A stretch of DNA of 64,000 bases from Albugo candida. Taxonomy: Eukaryota; Oomycota; Peronosporomycetes; Albuginales; Albuginaceae. This document shows, one piece after another, positions 44,260 through 55,312 of this stretch. Position 1 is the first letter of the stretch, and each line of letters begins with the position of its first letter. The position numbers were made by a program, and so were the translations under genes. A model generated the notes under the pieces. The model ran no database searches. It saw only the letters and a list, made by a program, of their open reading frames with translations, and was not told the DNA's origin. Location of the stretch: contig CAJNAR010000171.1 in NCBI GenBank assembly GCA_905220665.1, forward strand, positions 186,001 through 250,000. The letters are read 5' to 3'.

Positions 44260-46266
44260 ATGGGTGCCGTAAATTCTGCTTCGAGATTTGCAGAAATCGA
44301 TGTTGATTCGTATAATGGCATCAAGTACTCGAACGAGATCCCTTTTTCGGAAGAGGAAACTCGGGGAGCCATCCGAATCACTGAGACGATTCCAATGGAT
44401 CCTTCCACCAATACTTTGTACCATACTTTCCAACACGGATTGAGTATAGAGAATGGCCAGCGGTTATGCTACGGTACACGCGAGAATCTCGGGAATGGGA
44501 AATACGGATCGTACAAGTGGTTGACCTACAATGAGGTCTACGATCGGTTTATTGCAATCGCAGCTGGATTGACTCACTTTGCAAATGTACAACGTCAGCA
44601 AATGATCGGCATTTACAGCAAGAATCGTGTAGAGTGGTGCTTGGTGCAACATGCGTGTGACCGGCAGTCTTATGTCACAGTGCCTCTGTATGATACACTC
44701 GGTATGGATGCGGTCACTTACATTATCAATCATACAGAAATGAAAGTTGTTGTGATCGCACAAGAGCACTTTGAAGTTTTGATTAAATCGAAAGAAAAGT
44801 GTCCTCTTTTAACAGATGTGGTACAATTCGAACAAGTCACGGAAAAGCAAAAAGAAGTGGCTCGTGCAAATGGACTCAATATCGTGTCACTGGATGAGAT
44901 TATCGCTTGGGGTAGAGAACATCCGCTACCGCCCGATCTTCCAAAAGAATCCGATTTATGTACTATTTCGTATACATCAGGAACCACTGGAGACCCAAAA
45001 GGAGTCATATTGCTGCATCGGAATCTTGCGAGCTCCCGTGTGATTGCTTACCAGCGTGATTTGATCAAGATCGATGACGTACACATCTCGTACTTGCCGC
45101 TACCACACGTTTTCGAGCGTACAGTGATGATACTCGTCACATACATGGGCGCTTCAGCTGGGTTTTTTCACGGTGACATGCTTACTTTGCTGGAAGATGT
45201 GGCTGAACTAAAACCTACAGTGTTCGTTTCTGTTCCACGACTTTTTAATCGCGTCTATGAAAAAATCACGCACGGTGTGGCTGCAGCAGGGGGACTCAAA
45301 AAGCTGATGTTTGATCAAGCATATCAGTCGAAAAAGTCCTACTTGGAAGATGGATACGTCACACACGCTTTTTGGGATGCTTTAGTGTTTTCAAAAATTC
45401 GGATGGTTTTAGGCGGACGGATTCGTGTGTTTGTTTCTGGATCAGCACCACTGAGTAGTGAAGTGAAAAAATTCCTAGAAATCGTCTTTTGCTGTCATGT
45501 TTTGGAAGGATACGCTATGACTGAGTGTGCGGCGAACGCCACTTTGACTTGCATTGATCAACCTCTAGGTCCTCATGTTGGAATTCCTACCGCGAATACC
45601 CAAATACGATTAGAAGATGTAACGGAAATGAATTATACGTCAAAGGATCGCCCTCGTCCTCGCGGAGAAATTCTCGTCCGGAATCAATCTGTTTTTGCAG
45701 GTTACTTCAAAGATCCCGAGAAAACAGCTGAAACCGTGGACGCTGACGGCTGGTTACATACGGGAGACATTGGATGTTGGAATGCTGATGGATCGTTAAG
45801 CATCATCGATCGAAAGAAAAATATTTTCAAGCTATCTCAAGGAGAATATGTTGCACCGGAAAAGATTGAACAAATTTATCAGAAATCAAAATATATCGCG
45901 CAAGTCTTCATCTACGGTGACTCCTTGCAAAGTAGCCTGATTGCCATCGCAGTTCCCGACCCGGAGGTAGCTGAAGAATGGGCAAGATCGAAAGGAATCA
46001 CACTCAGAAAGGATGAAAATTGCGTCATGAACATCGTACACAATCCCGATTTTATGAGGACCGTGATGACTGACTGTGAAAAGCTGGCAAAACAAGCAGG
46101 ATTGAATAAATTCGAGTGGGCGAAACGAATCCATTTGTATCCGCATCTGTTTTCGGTGGAAAATGGACTGATTACACCGACATTCAAGCTGAAACGCCCA
46201 CAACTGAGGCAATTTTTCCAGAACGAAATAAACGCAATGTACCAGGACATCGATCGAGTAGGTTAA
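44260..46266 (+). CDS. Long-chain acyl-CoA synthetase
   Basis: Activates fatty acids to acyl-CoA. Single exon, 668 residues. AMP-binding motif SYTSGTTGDPKGVILLHRNL (about 237-256), LPLPHVFERT, YAMTECAANATLT and the hinge/FACS-type motif with DGWLHTGDIGCWN...IIDRKKNIFKLSQGEYV are all present, and the length matches eukaryotic LACS. The N-terminus MGAVNSAS fits the N-myristoylation pattern MGxxxS, suggesting membrane anchoring without a transmembrane helix. No peroxisomal SKL end. It follows the EH-domain gene by 76 bp on the same strand. Confidence 0.93.
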   Translation: MGAVNSASRFAEIDVDSYNGIKYSNEIPFSEEETRGAIRITETIPMDPSTNTLYHTFQHGLSIENGQRLCYGTRENLGNGKYGSYKWLTYNEVYDRFIAIAAGLTHFANVQRQQMIGIYSKNRVEWCLVQHACDRQSYVTVPLYDTLGMDAVTYIINHTEMKVVVIAQEHFEVLIKSKEKCPLLTDVVQFEQVTEKQKEVARANGLNIVSLDEIIAWGREHPLPPDLPKESDLCTISYTSGTTGDPKGVILLHRNLASSRVIAYQRDLIKIDDVHISYLPLPHVFERTVMILVTYMGASAGFFHGDMLTLLEDVAELKPTVFVSVPRLFNRVYEKITHGVAAAGGLKKLMFDQAYQSKKSYLEDGYVTHAFWDALVFSKIRMVLGGRIRVFVSGSAPLSSEVKKFLEIVFCCHVLEGYAMTECAANATLTCIDQPLGPHVGIPTANTQIRLEDVTEMNYTSKDRPRPRGEILVRNQSVFAGYFKDPEKTAETVDADGWLHTGDIGCWNADGSLSIIDRKKNIFKLSQGEYVAPEKIEQIYQKSKYIAQVFIYGDSLQSSLIAIAVPDPEVAEEWARSKGITLRKDENCVMNIVHNPDFMRTVMTDCEKLAKQAGLNKFEWAKRIHLYPHLFSVENGLITPTFKLKRPQLRQFFQNEINAMYQDIDRVG

Positions 46267-46575
46267 ATGTCATTGCGTTTAACATTAGATCATGAGAAAT
46301 AGTGTTGATCTGGTTTTGAGTTTTGCAGTTTTCCGAGTGAGCTAGTGAGTCCACTGTTGGACGCGCTGCCAGCTGAGGGACTGCCTTGGGGATTTTAGGC
46401 CGAAGTGCACTGAAGTAAATATACACGAGCTGATTAGACGCGCGTAGTGCTTCAAACTCGGTATCAGAATAAATTCCGTATAGAATTATCGAATATGTTT
46501 CCAATTGGATCAAAAAATGTACTTTTATTCAGAAAACATGCAAATGCGAAAAGGGGGACAGAAAATGCGTTTTAT

Positions 46576-47226
46576 CTAAACCAAGAAAGATGCCATGATT
46601 GCGGAAGAGATAGCAACGATTGCCACAGAGGTCATCACGGATTGAGCGGAACTGGTTTTTTCTGTAGAATCGGCGCCGGTAGCTTCTGAGCCAGTAGGGG
46701 TTCCAGACTCTTCGCTTGGTGTGGTAGATGGCGCTGGGGTTGTATCGTCATTTGAAGTGTCAGTAGGTGAATCAGTGTTCGACTTGGCATCAGTCTTCTC
46801 ATCCATAAGGGAAGCTCCGGAAGTCATATCACTAGTAGGCTTCTTCTCCTCTTTCGATAAAGTGGTCTCGGATCCGTTTTTGGGAGTAGTTGGAGTGTTG
46901 GATGGTTGGTCCGGAATGGTAGGTGGCATAGAAGGGGTTGATCCATCGTTGGCATTGCCATTTTCGCTTTTCGAAGGCGTGTTTGGTGCAGTACCTAGCT
47001 GAGCTGACATCATGTTGGGGTTTATTGGCCCCGGGTTCGAGGTAGTTGTTTGCGTACTGGTGGTGGTTGAGGAAGATTGGGGTGTGGTGGCAGGGGCTCC
47101 AGGGGCTCCACTGGGTGGACTTCCGGCATTGTTTGGTGCTCCAGCTTGGGGTGTCGTTGGTGGGGGTGTCTGGGCATTAGCCTGAGCAACAGCAATCGCA
47201 GCGATGAGGTATCCGAAAGTTTTCAT
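46576..47226 (-). CDS. Secreted Thr/Ser/Pro-rich protein with GPI-anchor-like tail (MKTFG family, member 1)
   Basis: Single exon, 216 residues from ATG 47226, chosen because the signal peptide MKTFGYLIAAIAVAQANAQ matches two other genes here. The mature part is almost entirely Pro/Thr/Ser/Gly/Asn with acidic patches and no cysteine, typical of O-glycosylated wall mucin-like proteins. The C-terminus is SSAQSVMTSV followed by a hydrophobic stretch ending FLV, the arrangement of a GPI-attachment signal. A CAWTTT-containing, Inr-like sequence lies about 60 bp upstream (47278-47293, minus strand). A surface or extracellular-matrix role is inferred. Confidence 0.8.
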   Translation of the reverse strand: MKTFGYLIAAIAVAQANAQTPPPTTPQAGAPNNAGSPPSGAPGAPATTPQSSSTTTSTQTTTSNPGPINPNMMSAQLGTAPNTPSKSENGNANDGSTPSMPPTIPDQPSNTPTTPKNGSETTLSKEEKKPTSDMTSGASLMDEKTDAKSNTDSPTDTSNDDTTPAPSTTPSEESGTPTGSEATGADSTEKTSSAQSVMTSVAIVAISSAIMASFLV

Positions 47227-48029
47227 TGTGATTGTGTGAGTGAATTTGCTTTGTACAACTGATGTGTTGGTTAGAAGGAAAATGTGATAATGAGTTGGAA
47301 TACGAGAGGAGATCTTCTGTGTTCTGCAAGAGAGAGTTATGCCACCACTCACCGTACATATGTCACGCCTACGCAAGACACTCTATACATTTTGTGTGTA
47401 ACATCTGTCTATAAATACATAAAAAGCCGATATTTTGGTATGGGCACCCAATGAAATTTTGCCCTACATCGTTTCTCACGCTTCTAGAAATACCTATGAT
47501 TCAATGTATGGTATCAAAATGCGGATCAGATTACCCTGAACACTGAACTCACACCATCTGACATGAATGTTCTACCATGCTGAAATGTAAATACCCTAGA
47601 ATTTGCAAACTAACCGGTAATATATGTCGACGCTCCTCATGAGTTTGGGAGACACGTGATATGACCTCATCGATTGTGTCGTACTGAAGGTATTTTTATG
47701 TATTCAAACAAGTGTCACGACCCTCCCTGGTCCCACTTTTGTCACTGAGGTTACTATCTTACTCATTACGGGTAAATTCAATTCGACACGTGCTTTACAC
47801 TTGTCGTCATGGTGTAATAGCGATATTTGTTTGGTGCTGTTCTGTTACGATAAAATTCGCATTATAAGAGCGCTTACGAGACGTCTTCATTTTGAGTAAA
47901 TTCTTATTTGGGAACAATACGCAATCTAAAACGTATGGTAGAAATATATATGTGGTTTGAAGTGAGCGCTTTATTTTGAGCATATGCAATTAGAAATTTC
48001 TAAAAAACGAAAATACAGGAGAATCCCAG
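47227..48029. other. Intergenic region of 0.8 kb between two MKTFG-family genes
   Basis: No gene supported on either strand. It includes the member-1 promoter near 47226-47300 and the 3' flank of member 2. Confidence 0.5.
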
Positions 48030-48410
48030 CTACATCATGATCGATGCCATGATGGCACATGCACTAACAACTCCAATGGATGAAATGACAGCGTTTGCTG
48101 AACTCTTTTGAGAGGTAGGAGTCATTGGGGTGTCAGCAATATCGTTCTTCTTTATCTCATCCTTTCCTGAACCCGAACCGTCTTCCGCGTCTTCGTCGGT
48201 TTTGTCATCCTTCATTGAGTCTTCTTTCAACTTTGTACCAGGTGTATTGTCCACTTCCAATTTTAACGAAGAAATTGGTGCATTGACCGCTGCTGAGCTG
48301 CCTAATTCAGAATTGGCGTTCGTCGTGTTGAGAGTGGTAGAACGAGTTAAACCTTCAACGTTAAGGGTTGTAAGGGCACCAGCAGCGATGAGAAGTCCAA
48401 AAGTTTTCAT
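48030..48410 (-). CDS. Secreted Ser/Thr-rich protein with GPI-anchor-like tail (MKTFG family, member 2)
   Basis: Single exon, 126 residues. Signal peptide MKTFGLLIAAGALTTLNVEG, then a Ser/Thr/Asn-rich stretch, an acidic-basic central part (KDDKTDEDAEDGSGSGKDE), and a C-terminus SSANAVISSIGVVSACAIMA ending in MM. It shares the signal peptide and SSA-hydrophobic tail with members 1 and 3 but little in between. Same strand as member 1, 0.8 kb away, suggesting an old tandem duplication. Confidence 0.8.
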   Translation of the reverse strand: MKTFGLLIAAGALTTLNVEGLTRSTTLNTTNANSELGSSAAVNAPISSLKLEVDNTPGTKLKEDSMKDDKTDEDAEDGSGSGKDEIKKNDIADTPMTPTSQKSSANAVISSIGVVSACAIMASIMM

Positions 48411-49414
48411 TTTTCGAGTTTGGTGTGAGTGATTGATTTGGTATTGAAGGCGATGTTGTGATTTGCGTGGAAATCTGAGAGTGAGAAAGCTATAGCAGCA
48501 CGATTTGGTGAGGGATAAATGTAACCTTGCGGGATAGAATATTTTCTCACTTACCGCGTCAATGACGACCTCAGGTCTTATCGGAAGACCTGATGTGATT
48601 TCCTTGATGTCTGGATATACATGTCTATATATGTACACTCAAACCGGCTTCAGCGCGCGTTACAGCAGCCACCTTCTCTCAAAATTATCTGTCTTCATAT
48701 TAATAGATTACACCATTGCTCCTCTGCCGGAGTCAGGCGTATAGTCCACCGGGTATAGTGAGTGTCAATACTTGTATAAAGCGAGAATTGCTACCGGACA
48801 AAATCTGCACGTGGGTACAGCGGGGAACGATGTATCATGTGGCCCAATATCGAGCAGCAAGAGAGGAGGGGTGATCCTTTGAAAATTCTTTATTCCAGGA
48901 GACAAGGGTGGTTGATGTCATCAAGTCAGCGCAGAAAAGACATGTGAGCAATTTTTATTCCCGGGGCACCCTTTTGCGTTTACGTCCAATTTCATATGAT
49001 TGCGTGACGATGCACATCTCCATGGCAATCTTTCAGCCCGAAGTAATACTTCTTGAAGCAGATGCACTTGGGCTACATTGAGTTTAAAAGGAAAAAGACA
49101 TCGAACCATTTCCTTTCGCGTGCATAGAGTATTAGTGGAAATTGTGATATCTTCTACTGGTAAATCTATACACACGATAGATAAATAACATTCATTATTT
49201 GGGATAAGCAAAGAATTCGGGTCGAAGGAGTTTTACGACAATGAAAGAGTGAGCAATAATTTTATGACTGGCATATCTCCATAGTACTAGGTCAACGCGC
49301 ATTCAGACCAATTTAACGCAAATCGCCATCATCTCCTTCGATGCTTCTGAGATGTAATAAGTTTAATACATTCTGCATAATGTAGAAAGTAACAGACAAA
49401 TGCAATCAGAATTG
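48411..49414. other. Intergenic region of 1 kb
   Basis: One 96-codon minus-strand frame (48921-49211) exists but has no recognisable feature or supporting neighbour and is not called as a gene. Otherwise nothing seen. Confidence 0.4.
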
Positions 49415-49567
49415 CTAAACATGTGCGATATCCGCTGTTTCGCCTGATCCACGCTCACGAATTACCGTTTCTTCACCGACTATTGGTGTCTTGCTATGAT
49501 TCATTGATTCACTGACTTGTGTGTTCCGATGCACCCTGAAAGATGTTACATCTTCCTTGAAATTCAT
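49415..49567 (-). CDS. Possible 50-residue small protein
   Basis: Short frame from ATG 49567 to TAG (MNFKEDVTSFRVHRNTQVSE..., ending ETADIAHV). Composition is balanced and hydrophilic, unlike random AT-rich sequence, and it is divergent from the gene at 49631 with a 63-bp gap. It could be a genuine small protein, an exon of a larger transcript, or chance. No homology recognised. Confidence 0.3.
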   Translation of the reverse strand: MNFKEDVTSFRVHRNTQVSESMNHSKTPIVGEETVIRERGSGETADIAHV

Positions 49568-49630
49568 AATCGGTCGTCATAAGAGCTCGCACCTAATGCA
49601 GTAAAAATACCCGCACCGTAACGTACTTTG

Positions 49631-51442
49631 ATGCCGAACCAATCACGTGGACATAGCAACAAAAATGCTGCAAAGGTTGTCGTATTGAATCAAACTCTGG
49701 TAATAAATGCGTTTTCAGACTTGGAGACCGGAGTTGCAAAAGACGAAGAGCAAAGAGTAAAGGTAGACTTAACAAAGCCTCGAAAAAAACGAAAAAAACA
49801 ACGTGTTGATGCGGAACTTGATGCTAAAAGACCTGTTGTGCATTTCTTTTCTGTACAGAAGGAGGATGAGTTACTGGCAGCCGTCTGCTGGATTCTCATT
49901 AAGGAACTGAAAAATCCTCGTAGCAAATGCTGTCTTCTAGTAAACACGTCCAATTCATCGAATACATTTTCGCAATCAGGTCCTCGAACTGCGAGCATCT
50001 TGAAGCGCTTGCGCTTTTCAGCGCGTTGTATACATCACAAATTATCTCTATTTCAACGAAAACAAGTCACACATCAGTTCAATATGTCTACAAATGACTC
50101 GCTTTACACTGATAAACTAGTGGTTGTGTGCAACAAGCACGAAGCCAAGGCATTGGATTTTTCTGAAGGAGTACTGATTATCATGGGAGAGTACGTTGAT
50201 CTTGGTCGACTCAAGACCTCCCGCGCTACATATTTAATTTGTGTCGATAATCCAACAAAGCTGACGAATAAAATCGATTGGAAGCCATATTATCAACCAC
50301 ATCACAAACCAATCTTGTGTCAGTTGATGAAAAGGATTAGACTGGCAACACAAATCGTAGACATCGCACAGAGACTTACCTCTTGCGAACAAGCTGATGA
50401 ACAATGGATGAGAAAACTAACCAGAGATTCAGAGCTTGTGGAAGATGACAGAATGTTTGAGCAGAAAAGTAAAAAAGGACGCTCACCCGACCACCAACGA
50501 ATGGAGGCTTTGAATAAGAAGTTGTATGTACTGCTTTGCGAGTCGATAGAAGATATGGAATCAAATGCAAAGCATGCGAAGAAATCGGGAGAAAATGCGA
50601 CATCAGAGTCTGCTTTAAAGCTGCAGATCACTGGAGTGACTACGATAAATGCTTCTGTAGGAGCTTGTCTTGGCGCACAACGTCTACAGGCTGCAACACA
50701 ATGGCTAGATGGACGACCTGGGACAGAATTTGGTGGTGACTGGAGTGGTCCTATTCGGCACGGAGCTACAAAATGTCATATATCTTTGCGAATTCGTGAG
50801 CGCTTACGAAATGCAAAAGCTTGGAAAAATCATTGGCTTAGTGAATGGTGTCCAAATCATGAACCTGTAGACGCGGCAAAGTGGGGTGGTGAATACGGGA
50901 AAGTTTGCGGTCACAACGAGATAGTATTACATGAGTTACGACCATTTTACCCGCAGGAAATTCTCAATTCTCGCATTTGCTCCAAACGTTTCCCAGCTCC
51001 TGGAAATCAGGCTTTTGATGGATGTCTTGAATATTTGAAATTGGCTTGCAAAAAGCATGGGCAAACAATGACACTATGGGATTCAGGCCATTTCATATTC
51101 ATTTATAGAAATGGGAACGTCGAATTTCTTTCGAAACGCTTCCTCATACCATCTTTCAGTGTGAAAGGATTAAAGTGGGTGATGTCGGCACTACGATCAT
51201 GGACTTTGTCAAGACAGGGAAATGTGTCACCGCGTGACATATACAAAGCCATCCAGCTCTGCTGCAGCCTCATGGTGACACGCGATGATTACGTCAAAAA
51301 GCAAGGACAGACACGCTCAATTCAATCTCAGCTACTGCTGGAAGCAAGGCCAATGAAAGCCATAGTGATGTTTGCAATAGGAGGTTGTCCATCGTTTTGG
51401 AAGCAATGTGTTCAATCCAAGGTGCCTGCCATATCGCAGTAA
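49631..51442 (+). CDS. Protein with a degenerate helicase C-like lobe, otherwise unknown
   Basis: Single exon, 603 residues from ATG 49631. A lysine-rich nuclear-localisation-like stretch (PRKKRKKQR, about 50) precedes a region resembling the second RecA lobe of DEAD-box helicases: CCLLVNT (motif IV position), then ARCIHHKLSLFQRKQ and VVCNKHEAKALDFSEGV (motif V position). There is no N-terminal Walker A/DEAD lobe and no HRxGR motif VI. The C-terminal half is unrecognised and rich in Trp and Cys (WLSEWCPNHEP; FIFIYRNGNVEFLSKRF). Possibly an rRNA-processing or nucleolar factor with a dead helicase fold; low certainty on function. Confidence 0.55.
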   Translation: MPNQSRGHSNKNAAKVVVLNQTLVINAFSDLETGVAKDEEQRVKVDLTKPRKKRKKQRVDAELDAKRPVVHFFSVQKEDELLAAVCWILIKELKNPRSKCCLLVNTSNSSNTFSQSGPRTASILKRLRFSARCIHHKLSLFQRKQVTHQFNMSTNDSLYTDKLVVVCNKHEAKALDFSEGVLIIMGEYVDLGRLKTSRATYLICVDNPTKLTNKIDWKPYYQPHHKPILCQLMKRIRLATQIVDIAQRLTSCEQADEQWMRKLTRDSELVEDDRMFEQKSKKGRSPDHQRMEALNKKLYVLLCESIEDMESNAKHAKKSGENATSESALKLQITGVTTINASVGACLGAQRLQAATQWLDGRPGTEFGGDWSGPIRHGATKCHISLRIRERLRNAKAWKNHWLSEWCPNHEPVDAAKWGGEYGKVCGHNEIVLHELRPFYPQEILNSRICSKRFPAPGNQAFDGCLEYLKLACKKHGQTMTLWDSGHFIFIYRNGNVEFLSKRFLIPSFSVKGLKWVMSALRSWTLSRQGNVSPRDIYKAIQLCCSLMVTRDDYVKKQGQTRSIQSQLLLEARPMKAIVMFAIGGCPSFWKQCVQSKVPAISQ

Positions 51443-51530
51443 TGGCTAAAGCCAGTATACGGTGATCGTATTCAGTAAATTAGATTAAGTGTCTATGCTT
51501 GCAGCTATTTTTCTACCGTGGACGGAATGA

Positions 51531-52288
51531 TCAGTCTGATATCTGCTCTCGCTGGCGCAATGGCGTACTTTGACCAATCCTATCACTTGTAGTATCACCG
51601 CTGACAAAGTTTGCATTATTGTGTAAGCTGCTTTGATGTTTTTCCTTTAATAAGACGAGCTTTTCTTGTACGGGGTCGTATACAAGCCAATCATCAGGTC
51701 GTGGTATTGTTTGATTCGCATGCTGTTCCTTCAAGCGTAATAGCGTCGCGAACGCTTGATCGCTGTCTCTACCATCAACTCTTCCTGACCTCTGATCTTG
51801 TGTGAGAATAATGTCATTTCCCGTTTGATAGGACCTCCTACTAATTTCTGAATCAGTCGCTTTTGTGTCTTCCTCATCAGATACCAGCTCGGGAATGTCG
51901 ATATCAGATATCATGAACGGTAGCCTGGCAAAAGCATTAGTACTTCACGTTTGCTGTGCATACATTAATTCAGTATATACCAGTGCGCGAGTTGTATTAA
52001 CGCGTGTTCAGAAATCCATCTCCATGCTGTGATTGGGACTGTCCGTGAAACGTATGCAAGACCAGCACATACATAAAGAAAAAGACTGGTCACAGATACA
52101 TTTACAATAGGAATATATGTCGTATGGGACAATAGCTCTTGCTGTAATATCTCACCCAAGAAGAGAGTTGGTGACATTTCCTTGATGAGGATAGCACGTT
52201 CGTAAGCTCCACGTAACCAGTGAAAAAAGTATGCAACGATCAGTGCAGTGTACAGCTGCATTTGAGATAGAAACGGTCGCATCGCCAT
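51531..52288 (-). CDS. Two-pass membrane protein with acidic cytosolic tail (two exons)
   Basis: Exons 52288-51981 and 51924-51531, joined by a 56-bp intron with a consensus TACTAAT-like branch site; 233 residues. Two hydrophobic segments (about residues 10-26, LYTALIVAYFFHWL; and 53-73, VNVSVTSLFLYVCAGLAYV) precede an acidic tail (IPELVSDEEDTKATDSE) containing DDWLVYDPVQEKLVLL. No family recognised. The frame extends upstream of ATG 52288 without a stop (GTG at 52321), so the start may be further 5'. Divergent from the AAA ATPase gene, 116 bp away. Confidence 0.65.
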
Positions 52289-52404
52289 CAACCTCGATGC
52301 AATGCAGCTGCTTTCAGTCACCTAACGGGTAGGTTGCGTGTTATGTTCATATAACTCGAATATAACCGCTAGGTCGAAATGCTCCTGCATAGCGATTTCG
52401 CATT

Positions 52405-55193
52405 ATGAGTACAGAGGTGTCCTTATGGAGTGGTGATGTATCGTGTCTTAAATTACTTTCACACCAAATTCTACTCGCAGAGAACACTATGAATGCCCTT
52501 GGGATAGTTCCATTGCAAACAGTACACGTAGCGTCTAAGACCATCGCAAAGGAGAAGCAGCTGATCTTACTTGAGTGCGTCATGGCACCATCCTCCGCAA
52601 CCATAGAAAATGTTGCTTGTGTCCATACTTGGGTCATGGAAATCCTTTATATCTCTCACGGAGAAACTGTAACCATTAGTCATGTGACATACCCACGCGC
52701 AGCCACAGATAAATTCCTATTGACAGATGACATTCATATTCGGATAATTGCATCGTATTCGCTTTGGGCAAATAGCAACCAATCATTCGCTCCGACTCGA
52801 AAACGATTGGATAATGAAGCGAGTCTCCTACCACTTGATGCCGTCTCGGTTCGTGAAGCCTACCAACGGCTGTTGATGGTGGTTTTAGGCACTATAGAGA
52901 TTGACGGGAGGTATCATGGAGTGATACAAGTCGGTCAATTGATACCATTTCAGGTATTTGGGCAGATGTACCTCACAAGTATTATCGGACTGAGAAAAAG
53001 CGGTCAGAAGCTTCCTATCGGATTATATAACCGAAATATTTCATCATGTCCAAGAATCCATTTTTCAACAGGTGATCCTCTCCAAGATTCCAATCAACAT
53101 ATAAGCTATCAGAAAGGATTCATCAGTAACGAGCTTGACGGTGACGTGCTGAAAAAGAAGCTGTGGAAGCTTGGGCTATGTGGCATACACCATCAATTGC
53201 GAGAGATACTTTGGTGCATTACATTGATTGTCAACCCCGAGGTGTTTGTCGAAGAAAGCTCTCGAAATTGGCTAGAGTCGGCCAGATTTCGCGGTGTCAT
53301 AATATGTGGTTGTGCCGGAAGTGGGAAGACCGAATTATTAAATGTGATTGAGAACGAAGTATTCGAACATTACAGGAGCAGCACTTCTTTGGATGTCGAT
53401 GTGATCCGGTGGGATGCGACCTGGCTAGTTTTGGAATATGAAGATGTATTAACAAACGATACGTTCTTTGAATTCATACGAAATAAACTTATGTCTAGTC
53501 TTTCTGGAAAAGCACTAGAAAAGTGCAGTGCTTTGATTCTCTTGGATAATCTCGACGAGCTCTTTCTGCAAAATGAAAATGAAGCACAATCTGATGTCCA
53601 TTCAATCGGAAATGGAATAATAAGTCTTTTCGACCATCTTGACGAGCTAAATGCCTGCAGAATCTGTGTGGTGGTCACGTGTCAGGATGAAAGTATGGCC
53701 AGACTTCCCAGTAAAATCATACATCCTTCACGTCTCGGCAAGTGTTTCGAGCTAGCACCTCCAACTGAGTCTATTCGACGTGATATTCTGGCTCAAATAT
53801 TGATCAAACTACCCGTTTGTGTTGAATTCGATTGTGACGAAATACCCGATCCGAACCTCTTTGCGCTTCTATCTAGCATGCAGATGAATCACGAAGGACA
53901 TCAGAATTCAATCGACGCTGGTACAATTTGCGCTCTTGCTACCAGAATTGCTTCTAGGACAGCTGGATGTGTTCCTCGTGACTTGATTCGACTATGTCGC
54001 CATGTGCTGGCTCAAGCATTGAGTGATTCACAACCGATTCAAGCTATAAAATGGCCGCATGTTATGGCTGCTATAGCTACAGTGAAACCATCACAACTTC
54101 GGCATTTAGACGTTAACACGCCTCATATTCACCGTTCCAACGACCTAGCTTTTGCCGGGTACGAAAAAACACAGACAGATCTCCACCAAGTGGTAGATGC
54201 ATCTTTCCGTCCTTCAGAGGCAATGAAGGTATTGCCATCTCTTATCGTGAGCAATGGTATCATTTTCAGACAGTGTTTTATTCTTAGAGACTTGGTGTCA
54301 TGGCTTCATCGGGTATTCTGCTTTATGGACCATCAGGTTGTGGAAAAAGTCTACTCGCCAAAGTCGTTGCTGCTCGTGCAAATGTGAATTTGATCTCCAT
54401 CAAGGTGAGCTCTTCCGTTCGAAAGTACGCGTCTCATACAATTTTTCATGGATGTAGTCGTCGGAAATCATGTCGAAATACTTTGGCGACAGCGAAGAAG
54501 CAATTCGACGCATATTTGCTCGAGCTCGTTCAGCATCTCCGAGCATCCTCTTTTTCGATGAGTTTGACGCTATTGCATGCAAACGATTCGGAGAGACGCA
54601 TACAAAGGACAGTGAAGAGAGAGCGTTTGATGGAAGTAATGTTTATAATCGTATATTGTCAACTTTTCTGAATGAAATGGATGGCATCGGACACGCAAAG
54701 AGAAGTGGATATCACACACAAAAGTCAGAAAAGCGTAAGCAGGTCCTTGTGATCGCTGCTACGAATCGCGTCGATGCACTGGACAAGGCACTCATCCGTC
54801 CCGGCCGTATTGACAAGAAGATATTCCTGGATTATCCAAACTTGCAGGATCGAAAGGTTGGACTAATGCATAATTGTCAATCTATTTCGATGGCTGATGA
54901 AGTATGCAGGCGATTTTGAAGCTTTCCACTCGGAGAATGCCACTCAAAGACGATGTCGATTTGGATGTCTTGGCGTCACGTTCATACGAGTAAGCGATAT
55001 ACTATCCTCAGTAGGAGTCAATTGCTTCAAGCAGCTACTTTGTAGATCACCTGCCACAGGAGCGGATCTTGCCAACATTTGCAAGGAAGCAGCATTGATG
55101 GCTCTGCGTGAAGATCCAAATGCAAGTCATGTGGAAAATCGTCATTTTCAAGAAGCATGGGAGCATCAGATGAGCTCGAGTACGAAGGATTAG
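52405..55193 (+). CDS. Type II (tandem-domain) AAA ATPase, PEX1-like, five exons
   Basis: Exons 52405-54228, 54288-54404, 54458-54856, 54910-54989, 55046-55193; 855 residues. The first AAA domain has Walker A GCAGSGKT (about 303) but a Walker B ending LLDN, lacking the catalytic glutamate, as in the first domain of yeast Pex1. The second is complete: GPSGCGKS (about 619), KYFGDSEEAIRRIF, ILFFDEFDAI (about 677), AATNRVDALDKALIRPGRID and TGADLANICKEAALMAL. The DEFDxIA form and dead D1 favour PEX1, the ATPase that extracts PEX5 from peroxisomes; AFG2/SPATA5-like features (LNEMDGI, short C-terminus) leave that open. PEX10 is in the same window. Confidence 0.75.
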
Positions 55194-55312
55194 TGAGATG
55201 AATAGTCAAAAGTACAACAAAAAGCCTTGTAATCACATTGAATCGAATTAATCTCACAACACATACTTGATTATCAGCAAGAGTACACTTCAGCTCGCAT
55301 TTGTTCCCACTC

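Noticed and set aside
46721..47002. Plus-strand frame opposite the first MKTFG gene
   Set aside because: It is the shadow of a low-complexity Ser/Thr/Pro-rich gene; the minus frame has a signal peptide shared with two other genes.
48921..49211. 96-codon minus-strand frame with several cysteines
   Set aside because: No signal peptide or recognisable feature, and no splice-supported extension; treated as chance.
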